Source: an uncultured Desulfobacter sp.
Lineage (GTDB): Bacteria > Desulfobacterota > Desulfobacteria > Desulfobacterales > Desulfobacteraceae
Length of the DNA stretch: 64,000 bases
Reading direction: 5' to 3'
Assembly: GCF_963665355.1 (NCBI RefSeq)
Contig: NZ_OY762229.1
Location: 372,001-436,000 of the forward strand
A program made the translations under genes and the position numbers. This document shows positions 24,889 to 32,800 of this stretch, one piece after another. The stretch's first letter is position 1; the number at the start of each line of letters is the position of its first letter. Below the pieces are notes generated by a model that saw only the letters and a program-made list of their open reading frames with translations, was not told where the DNA came from and ran no database searches.

Positions 24889-26196
24889 ATGAAACAACGT
24901 CAACAGATTTGTTTAAAAGAAAAGCGCAATGACGACCCCGTTATGTTGAAATCTTCTTGTGAGGAATCTTCGCGTTCCCTCATTGGAACTTCCACGCGCG
25001 GCAGCGCGGGGGAGTCCAGTGAGGGGGGACAAACCCATATAACATGTCCCCACCAACTCTCCAAAAAACTTAAAAAAGTTTATTCAGGAGTAGATACCCT
25101 TCACCTTTCTCTTTTTGCCGATTTTACAGAAAGTTTCATAATTGATGAAATTGAAAAGGTCCGTGATCTTTGCAGAGAATATGATCAAGATAAAATGCCT
25201 TTCATGTTCTTTTCACGCAATTGGAATGTTCATCGTTCAGGGCGTAAACGTTACCCCTTTCATATTTCTACAGGCGATGTCCATGTTTTTTTAAATCGTT
25301 ATCCTGTAACAAGTTTTATGCCCACATGCTCAATTGAAATCGGTTCTATTTCCTGCCATGCTCCCGGGCCATGGGAAATTTATGAAAAAATTGTAAAATT
25401 TTTTGATTCTTGTGAAATTGTCATCTCTAAATATCATATCAAACGTGTTGATTTATCCGCCGATTTTGTAGGGATCTCAATTGAAGATATTGACCTTTGG
25501 GATATGCGGAAAATCGTATCTAGAGCTAACAAAAGATCTGTACATTATTCTGGCGCCACTTACTCAGGTGTTTCAATTGGCAGGGGTAATATCGTGGCCC
25601 GAGTCTACAATAAACAGCTCGAATTAAAGGAAAGACAAGCGACTGCAAAAGCAGACCTTTTCAGGCGTTTGTGGGATTTGGATCTCACTGATTCTGATAC
25701 CCCTGTAGTCCGTGTTGAATTTCAATATCGTAGGGAGGCCTTAAAAACTATGAAAATAGAGGGGCAGAACTTCATAGAAACCCTGGATGAACTTAAAAAT
25801 ACCATGAATGGGATCTGGGCTTATTCATCACAAACTTGGTTACAACATAAAGTAGATGTTGTTGATCGAAAAAATCGTCATCATGACAGAGCCGACCTTT
25901 CACCATTCTGGCTTGAGGTTCAAGCTGTAGAATTTTCGGAAAAAGATCTTCAAATAAATCGCAAAACCAAAGTTCGCGGTTTTATCAATGTTAAAGCATT
26001 AATAGACCAAGCTGCAGGCTGTCTTACAACAGCTTGTGCCGCTCTAATGCCCAATTTAGGGGAAACAAGATCTATTCCTCAAATGGCTTCAAGCGCAATT
26101 AAAATGCATCTTAAAAGACGAGTTCAATACGACTTCGATAAATTTTCTGACAAAGTGAAAATTACTTTTAATGATTCTCATCTATGTCTTTCATAA
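24889..26196 (+). CDS. Rolling-circle-type replication initiator of element 2
   Basis: 435 residues. The first 55 residues are polar. The following region resembles the replication initiation factor (Rep_trans) family: YSGVDTLHLSLFADF, PVTSFMPTCSIEIGSISCHA, IKRVDLSADFVGISIEDID, GRGNIVARVYNKQLELKERQ with Tyr in RVYNK as catalytic candidate, and VVRVEFQYRREALKTM with the typical Glu. This family nicks a double-strand origin and replicates by rolling circle. The gene lies next to a candidate origin (24034-24287) and four bases before the HTH/integrase pair. Such initiators in integrative elements allow a circular excised form to replicate. The distance to known members is large, so the precise family is inferred. 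Confidence 0.75.
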   Translation: MKQRQQICLKEKRNDDPVMLKSSCEESSRSLIGTSTRGSAGESSEGGQTHITCPHQLSKKLKKVYSGVDTLHLSLFADFTESFIIDEIEKVRDLCREYDQDKMPFMFFSRNWNVHRSGRKRYPFHISTGDVHVFLNRYPVTSFMPTCSIEIGSISCHAPGPWEIYEKIVKFFDSCEIVISKYHIKRVDLSADFVGISIEDIDLWDMRKIVSRANKRSVHYSGATYSGVSIGRGNIVARVYNKQLELKERQATAKADLFRRLWDLDLTDSDTPVVRVEFQYRREALKTMKIEGQNFIETLDELKNTMNGIWAYSSQTWLQHKVDVVDRKNRHHDRADLSPFWLEVQAVEFSEKDLQINRKTKVRGFINVKALIDQAAGCLTTACAALMPNLGETRSIPQMASSAIKMHLKRRVQYDFDKFSDKVKITFNDSHLCLS

Positions 26197-26217
26197 GAGA
26201 TGAAGGATCATAAACTT

Positions 26218-26583
26218 ATGAACCACGCCACACTTGAGCAAGATTATGGTCGAGTGATAAAACCGGAGGAGCTTGCAACATTTCTCGGGGTTGACCGGCG
26301 AACTGTGATCAAGTATTCAAACAGGTGGGGTGGTATCGAAGTTTCTCCCGGTAAATACAGGTTTTTCGAAAAATTGATCAGGAGAAAAATTGATGCCCAG
26401 TTTAATAACGAAAAGAGGAAAGAAAAGGTGGCGGGCCACAGTAATGGTCAATGGCCAAAGAAAGGACAAATTGTTTCCAGACAACTCAAAGGAAGTCTTT
26501 CGGGAAGCAGTTCTATGGGAAAAGGAGGAAAAAGTGAAGTTAACAACCGAACAGATCGTCACGGATTGCTTGACACTGTTTGA
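26218..26583 (+). CDS. HTH protein overlapping the integrase, possible excisionase
   Basis: 121 residues from ATG 26218 (AAGGATC upstream; ATG 26200 also possible). The first 60 residues are an excisionase-like HTH: GRVIKPEELATFLGVDRRTV and IKYSNRWGGIEVSPGKYRFF. The remaining 60 residues, Ser/Gly-rich and basic, are read over the first 190 bases of the integrase in another frame and look non-conserved. The HTH part ends where the integrase begins, so the gene may really end in a short tail, or be an overlapping gene. Translation of the integrase is probably coupled to it. Confidence 0.7.
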   Translation: MNHATLEQDYGRVIKPEELATFLGVDRRTVIKYSNRWGGIEVSPGKYRFFEKLIRRKIDAQFNNEKRKEKVAGHSNGQWPKKGQIVSRQLKGSLSGSSSMGKGGKSEVNNRTDRHGLLDTV

Positions 26584-27505
26584 TTGGGCCGGAGAATATT
26601 TGGATTATTCCCAAAGCAATTTCTCATTAAAAACATACAAAGAAAAGAAAGGAGCTTTTGCCGGACTTTTTAAAGGAATGGATGCTGATTTAAGCCCTGA
26701 TAGTATAACACCGGGTATGGCAATGAGATATCTAATGGAACAGGCAAACAACCGGTCCGGAAATGCCGCAAATAAGGACAGAAAAAATCTTGCAGCAGGT
26801 TGGGAATGGGGTCGAAAATATATCAGCGGATTTCCCCTGGAAACCCAAAATCCGTTTAAAGCGGTTGATAAATTTTCAGAAAAGCGTTCTCCCAGGTATG
26901 TACCACCAGAAAGAGATTTCTGGAAAATATACAGTGAAACAAAAGGGCAAGACCAGGTGATGTTGCTAACCTTCCTTCATCTGGCAGCCCGCAGAAAAGA
27001 AGTGTTTAATCTGACTTGGGAGGATATTGATTTTGAAAATAGTCTGATTCGGATCTGGACGAGCAAGAGAAAAGGTGGAACCAAAGAGTTTGATTGGCTG
27101 CCCATGACATCTGAACTAAGAAAAGTCATAGTGAAATGGTGGCAGGAAAGACCCGTCAAGGAATCACCATACGTCTTTATCTGCCTGAATCAAGAAAACT
27201 TTTGTGTGGAATATTTTGGGAAGCCATATCAAAACCGGCAACATTTTATGAAAAAACTTTGTAAAAAGGCTGGTGTTAAAGTTTTTGGTTTTCATGCCAT
27301 CAGACACCTGACAGCAAGCATTTTATATCATAAGGGATATGACGTATCGGTGATTCAGTCCATTTTAAGGCATAAAAGCCCGACAACAACAAATAGATAC
27401 TTGAAATCTCTTGGGCTTGAGGCGACCAGGGATGCGCTTGAAAAAGGTTTGAGTGGTCCAGGAACAGTTATTCCATTCAAAACAAAAAGAGCATTATTAA
27501 GATAG
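26393..27505 (+). CDS. Tyrosine recombinase (integrase) of element 2
   Basis: 370 residues from ATG 26393 (a TTG one codon earlier is possible). Catalytic residues are seen: Arg in FLHLAARRKEVFNLTWEDI, Lys in TSKRKGGTKEFDWLPM, the His-x-x-Arg in FHAIRHLTASILYHKG, His in ILRHKSPTTTNRYL and its final Tyr. An N-terminal SAM-like domain precedes. It ends 79 bases before the tRNA-Glu 3' end, the usual orientation for tRNA integrases. It is only distantly like the element-1 integrase. Confidence 0.92.
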   Translation: MPSLITKRGKKRWRATVMVNGQRKDKLFPDNSKEVFREAVLWEKEEKVKLTTEQIVTDCLTLFDWAGEYLDYSQSNFSLKTYKEKKGAFAGLFKGMDADLSPDSITPGMAMRYLMEQANNRSGNAANKDRKNLAAGWEWGRKYISGFPLETQNPFKAVDKFSEKRSPRYVPPERDFWKIYSETKGQDQVMLLTFLHLAARRKEVFNLTWEDIDFENSLIRIWTSKRKGGTKEFDWLPMTSELRKVIVKWWQERPVKESPYVFICLNQENFCVEYFGKPYQNRQHFMKKLCKKAGVKVFGFHAIRHLTASILYHKGYDVSVIQSILRHKSPTTTNRYLKSLGLEATRDALEKGLSGPGTVIPFKTKRALLR

Positions 27506-27516
27506 TACGAAAGTTT

Positions 27517-27540
27517 TTTGTATCCGGATTTTGTATCCGC
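27517..27540 (+). repeat. Right inner repeat of element 2
   Basis: Two tandem TTTGTATCCG units, matching 22777-22800; probable arm sites of the integrase at 26393. Confidence 0.65.
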
Positions 27541-27543
27541 CAA

Positions 27544-27577
27544 TAAAAAAGCTCTCAGAAAATTCTGAAAGCCTTTG
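27544..27577 (-). terminator. tRNA-Glu terminator
   Basis: On the minus strand AAAGGCTTTCAGA pairs with TCTGAGAGCTTTTTT and is followed by T-rich sequence, directly downstream of the tRNA 3' end. Confidence 0.65.
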
Positions 27578-27583
27578 TATTAG

Positions 27584-27658
27584 TGGTGATCCCACCGGGA
27601 ATCGAACCCGGGTTTCCGGCGTGAGAGGCCAGCGTCCTGACCGCTAGACGATGGGACC
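27584..27658 (-). tRNA. tRNA-Glu (anticodon CTC), intact
   Basis: A complete cloverleaf on the minus strand: acceptor GGTCCCA with TGGGATC (one G-U pair), anticodon loop CTCTCAC with anticodon CTC, T-arm GGTTCGAATCC, and an encoded CCA at 27584-27586. It is the integration target of both elements; they restored its 3' half, so the gene remains functional. Confidence 0.95.
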
Positions 27659-27954
27659 ACATATCGTTATAGGGGAGTTTGTATATAGCAGCTGAATTCA
27701 AAAGTCAATAAAAATCCAACAAAACTACAGTTATCTTTGAGTTTTTCCACCGGAAGTTCTCATTCTCCTCCTCCCCAAAAAGACAGCACCGAAAAATCAA
27801 TCCAGCCCAAACATGGCCTTGCAGGGAGAAGCCCGCCAAACCCCAAGGGCTTCGGCAAAAAATAAAAACAATATATTTTACTTATGATCCTGCGGCGAGT
27901 ATGTTCCCTTCCAGGCCTTTGGGGAGAAACAACAGCCGCAGCAAGGGAGGTAAA

Positions 27955-29175
27955 GTGGACGATACAAAATTTATGCACAAGGGCAGCCGTCGATACTATC
28001 TGGCCAACCTGGCCCTTTTTCTGGCCGGATTTGTCACCTTTGCCTCTTTGTATGATTTTCAGCCGCTGTTTCCCAATCTGGTGCAAGAATACGGTATAAC
28101 ACCAGCCATGGCCAGCCTCTCCCTATCCGTTGCCACCTTTTCCCTGGCTTTTGCGCTGCCGTTCTCGGGCTCCCTGTCCGATGCTGTGGGACGACGGCCA
28201 TTGATCTTTTTTGCCGTGATTCTGGCACCGATACTGGCCCTTGGCGCAGCACTTCACCACGCTTTTTCAGGCATGCTTTTTTTGCGCCTGGGGCAGGGCA
28301 TTATCCTGGCCGGTGTGCCGGCGGTAGCCATGGCCTATCTAAACGAAGAGACCGAACCTGACGCCTTAGGTGCGGCCATGGGACTTTATATCGCAGGAAA
28401 CGGCATGGGCGGTATGTCGGGCCGTATTTTAACTGCCTGGTTTACGGATCTTAATGGCTGGAGATGGGCTCTTTCGACCATGGCATTGCTCTGCTTTGCC
28501 TGCGGCCTGTCGGTCTGCGTCTGCCTACCTGCCTCCCGGAATTTCACCGGCAAAACTTTTCAACCCAAGGCACTGCTGATGTCCATGGCGGATCATCTTA
28601 AAAATCCGGGATTGCTTCGATTGTATCTGATCGCTTTTTGCTGCATGGGGGGCTTTGTTACCCTTTACAATTATGTAACCTTTCGGCTAATAGGCCGTGA
28701 TTTCGGACTGAGCCACACCCAGGTCGGTTTGATTTTCCTGGCGTACGCCTTTGGATCGGTCAGCTCCACTGTGATGGGCAACCTTGTAAATACCTGCGGG
28801 CGGCGGCGCACTCTATCCCTGGCACTGGGCATTATGACCACAGGTCTTTTACTGACAGTCGGCTCTGGCTTATGGATGGTGATCCTGGGTATCGTAATTT
28901 TTACCATTGGTTTTTTCGGTGCCCATTCCGTGGCTTCGGCCTGGGTGGGTCGGCTGGCCTGCCACTCCCATGCCCAGGCCTCATCTTTGTATCTGTTTTT
29001 CTATTATATGGGGTCAAGCATATCCGGAACCATTGGCGGCACCATTTATCATGGATGGGCCTGGCCGGGGGTGGTGGTGCTGGTCCTGGCTCTCATGGCC
29101 ATGGCTTTTATCATCAGCCTGGACATTCCTTCGGCACAGCACCGATCAGGACCACCCTCCCCCCATGCCATATGA
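27955..29175 (+). CDS. MFS transporter
   Basis: 406 residues from GTG 27955, seven bases after GGGAGGTAAA; a longer frame from 27901 has no site. Twelve hydrophobic segments. SLSDAVGRRPLIF (after helix 2) is the classical MFS loop 2-3 motif, repeated as GNLVNTCGRRRTLS in the second half. It resembles the YnfM/arabinose-efflux branch of drug or metabolite exporters. The inner membrane is the site; the substrate is unknown. It is the first backbone gene beyond the tRNA. Confidence 0.9.
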   Translation: MDDTKFMHKGSRRYYLANLALFLAGFVTFASLYDFQPLFPNLVQEYGITPAMASLSLSVATFSLAFALPFSGSLSDAVGRRPLIFFAVILAPILALGAALHHAFSGMLFLRLGQGIILAGVPAVAMAYLNEETEPDALGAAMGLYIAGNGMGGMSGRILTAWFTDLNGWRWALSTMALLCFACGLSVCVCLPASRNFTGKTFQPKALLMSMADHLKNPGLLRLYLIAFCCMGGFVTLYNYVTFRLIGRDFGLSHTQVGLIFLAYAFGSVSSTVMGNLVNTCGRRRTLSLALGIMTTGLLLTVGSGLWMVILGIVIFTIGFFGAHSVASAWVGRLACHSHAQASSLYLFFYYMGSSISGTIGGTIYHGWAWPGVVVLVLALMAMAFIISLDIPSAQHRSGPPSPHAI

Positions 29176-29294
29176 CCTGACCGACCATATTTTTTATATT
29201 TCCCGGGATTGCCTGTGACGTAAAATAAACGTTGTTGACAACTGCCAAAACAATTTTCTATTTATTATAAAACCTTATTCTAAAGACAGGACTT

Positions 29295-29855
29295 ATGAAA
29301 AAATATCTTCTCTGCTTAATGACCCTTCCGTTTCTTGCATTTGCATGCGCCGCCATAGAAGTAACAGCCGATTTTGACAAGACGGTTGATTTTACCGGAT
29401 ACAAAACCTACTCATTTCTGGGATGGAATAAAAAAAGCAGTGAACTGCTCAATGCTTTTGATAAAAAAAGAATTGAAACCGCATTCTATAATGAGTTCAA
29501 ATCCAGGGGTATAACTTTTGTGGAAACCGGCGGGGATATTGAAATCTCCTTGTATCTGGTAACAGATACCAAGACGGCAACCACGGCCTACACAGACTAC
29601 TACGGCGGCTTTGGGGGATATTATTACGGACACCCCTGGGGATGGGGAAGAGGGTTTGCCACAACAACCTACCACCAGTATGATTATACCGTGGGCACAC
29701 TGGTCTGTGATATCTTTGACAGCAGCGGAAAAAAACTGATCTGGCAGGGAGTGGGTTCAGGAACTGTGGATGACGACCCCGCCGAAAGAAAAAAAGACAT
29801 AACAACGGCCGTGAATAAAATTATGGCTCTTTATCCCGTGGCCCCGGCTCAATAA
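29295..29855 (+). CDS. DUF4136-family lipoprotein
   Basis: 186 residues. MKKYLLCLMTLPFLAFAC is a lipoprotein signal with Cys-18 as lipid site. The mature part has the DUF4136 pattern: VTADFDKTVDFTGYKTYSFL, later ETGGDIEISLYL, a Gly/Tyr/Trp-rich insert (about residues 110-122) and VGTLVCDIFDSSGKKLIWQG followed by PAERKKDITTAVNKIM. It is probably anchored to a periplasmic face of the envelope; function is unassigned. AGGAC lies upstream of the ATG. Confidence 0.85.
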   Translation: MKKYLLCLMTLPFLAFACAAIEVTADFDKTVDFTGYKTYSFLGWNKKSSELLNAFDKKRIETAFYNEFKSRGITFVETGGDIEISLYLVTDTKTATTAYTDYYGGFGGYYYGHPWGWGRGFATTTYHQYDYTVGTLVCDIFDSSGKKLIWQGVGSGTVDDDPAERKKDITTAVNKIMALYPVAPAQ

Positions 29856-29876
29856 GTCAAAAGGCAGTTCAGGCAG

Positions 29877-32800
29877 CTAAAGCTCAATGCCGGAATGCCT
29901 GCAAAAAGCATTGAGCACCTCTTGGGCCTCGTCAAAATCGTATTTGCTGATTTTTCGGGAAAGCTCATCAAGCAAGCCACCAGAGGTACTTGCCCCTATT
30001 TCATCCTTGAGTTGCCGGACAACACTGCCGGCTTCGGTATCATCATCCTCAAGCAGGGCTTGAAGTTTCATCAGCAGCGGTCTGAGATTTTCACAATGAC
30101 CGGCCTGCGCCCCGGACGTTGATGAGGCGGTGGCCGGGTCTTGCTGCATTGCATTGACGCCCTGAATAACCTCTCCCAGACGGGCCGTAAAATCAGGCAA
30201 ATGAGCTAAGGCATCATGGAGATCTTCCTCTTTTACGGCTGCATCCAGCAAGGTTGCAGCACCAAACAGGGACTTTGCACCGATATTGCCCGAAACCCCT
30301 TTGATGGTATGGACCAGCCGCCGGGCCAGGTCCATGTCACTGCGTTCCAGGGCCTGTGCAATGTTATCTGCCGTATCGGCCTGGCTCTCTGCAAATTTTC
30401 TCAAAAGTTCCCGGTACAGCTCACAGTCTCCATCCAGACGCCCCAGGCCATCCTCAATATCAATACCCGGCAGGCACCCTATACTCGCACAGGCGCAACC
30501 GAAATCTGTTTTTTTGTTTGCTGCAGACATTCCCTGACCTGAAGCCGGTAAAATATCCTTTCCGGCAGGCCTGACCCATTTTTGCAGCACATCAAGAAGT
30601 GATCTGACATCAATGGGCTTGGCCACATGATCGTTCATTCCGGCGGCCAGGGCCTTTTCCCGGTCGCCGGTCATGGCGTTGGCGGTCATGGCAATGATGG
30701 GCAAATCCTGCAGCTGAGGATTTTTCCGAATTTCACGGCTGGCCCCATACCCATCCATATCAGGCATGTTGATATCCATGAGCACGGCATCATACCGATT
30801 ATTTTCCACAGCCGCCACGGCCAGACGGCCATTGTCAACCATATCCACCACAAATCCGTTGTTTTCCAGAATCCCTCTGGCCACCTGCTGATTTACCTCA
30901 TTGTCTTCGGCTACCAGCAGTTTTGCACCCTGTATATCGCCCACATCGGGTAGAATTTCGTTTATTCTGCGACGGACAGAACGGGTAAATACATGACCCT
31001 TCAAAGCGGATATGATTGAATCGGCCAGCAGGGAGGGAGAGACCGGCTTAATCAGGTACCCGTCCAGGCCGATGCGTTGCGCCTGCTGCATGACCTCTTC
31101 ACGGGCATAGGCAGATACCATAATAATGGAAGGAATGTTCTCCTGCGTGGAATTCTTAATTTTTTCAGCCGCGCGCAAGCCGTCCATCCCCGGCATGTGC
31201 CAGTCCATAAAAACCAGATCAAAGGGCTCCCGGCTCCTGACAGCCGTCTCCAGCTCCACAAAACCGGCTTCCGCACTTTCGGCCTGGATTACCTTAAAGG
31301 ACATGGCGTCCAGCATTTTGGCAAGCACGGTACGGGATATATAATTGTCATCCACCACAAGCATTTTCTTATGCTGAATATTGGCATAGTGCAGCCGGGA
31401 AGCAATGGTATCGGAATCCACGCGCTTCAAACGCACAGTAAAAAAGAAAGTGGACCCTTTTCCATATTCACTTTCCACCCAAATGCGGCCATTCATCATC
31501 TCCACCAAAGACTTGCTGATAAAAAGCCCAAGACCGGTTCCGCCGTGTTTACGGGTGGTGGAGGAATCAGCCTGGGAAAAAGACTGGAACAATCTATCCT
31601 GCTGCTCCCGGGTCAATCCGACACCACTGTCCTGGACATAAAATTTCAGGTGCGCATCATCGCCCCCATTGCCCGACAGTGCGCACCCGAGGACAATTTC
31701 TCCGGTCATTGTAAACTTGACAGCATTGCTCGTCAGATTCAGCAGAATCTGCCCTAAACGAACAGGGTCGCCAATCAGCAAACTCGGAATTGACGGGTCA
31801 ATATTGTAAACCACTTCCAGGCCTTTTTCCTGGGCCTTGATGCCCACAAGATCGGTCACGGTCTCAAGCACATCTTCAAGGGAGAATTCAATGGACTCTA
31901 TACCGAGCTTGCCGGCCTCAATCTTGCTGAAATCAAGGATGTCATTGATTACCCCTAAAAGCGCTTTGGAGCCGTTTTGAATTTTGTTGATGTAATCACA
32001 TTGAACGGCATCAAGTCCGGTGCGCAGGGCAAGGTGGGCAAATCCGATAATGGCGTTCAGGGGTGTGCGGATTTCATGGCTCATATTGGCCAGAAAATCA
32101 CTTTTGGCCTTTGTGGCCTCTTCAGCCACAAGCTTTGCCTCTTCCAGATCACAAGTCCGCTCTCTGACCAAATCTTCAAGATGGTCACGATAGTCTTTCA
32201 GCTCTTTTTCCGCCTGCTTGAGTTCAGTAATGTCCTTGGCCATGGAAGCAATTCCCAACGGTTTGCCTTCATCATTTTTCAGCAGGGAAAAAGTGAACAG
32301 ATGGGGAATCCGGCTGCCGTCTTTCCTGATTCTTTCCCCTTCAATATTTTTCAGAATTTCTCCGTTGATGCAGCGCCGGAACAAGGCCTTTTCCCGTAAA
32401 TCAGCCTCTTTGGACACAAGCACCCAGATCTCTTTGCCGATAAGTTCTTCTCTGGAATAACCGTAGGTGGAGACGGCCTCTTCATTCAACTCAAGGATGA
32501 TTCCTTCAAGATCTGTGATGATGATGGGATCGGCCCCGTCTTCAAACACCCGCAGCATCAGACGCAGGCCCCGTTCCGCCTCTTTTTGTTCGGTGATATC
32601 CTTGGCCACGCTGACAAGCCCCATAATCTGCCCGCTTTTATTGAGTACCGGCTCATAGGCAGCTGAAACAAATACCCGCAGACCATCCTTTCTGTGGATA
32701 CGCAGGACACACTCCTGGCGGCCATTCCCCTGCAGGGTTTTTCGTGTTTTTTCCCGGAAATAGTCCCAGTCCCGCTCATCAATCAGCCGCCAGGGATAAT

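Larger units (their letters stand above)
22651..27628. mobile_element. Integrative element 2, small rolling-circle type
   Basis: The 4.9-kb unit between the second and third tRNA-Glu repeats has its own direct repeats at 22777-22800 and 27517-27540, and its own integrase, HTH/Xis-like protein and rolling-circle-type initiator, plus two further small genes. No transfer or virion genes are recognised, so it may be mobilised by a helper. Confidence 0.75.
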
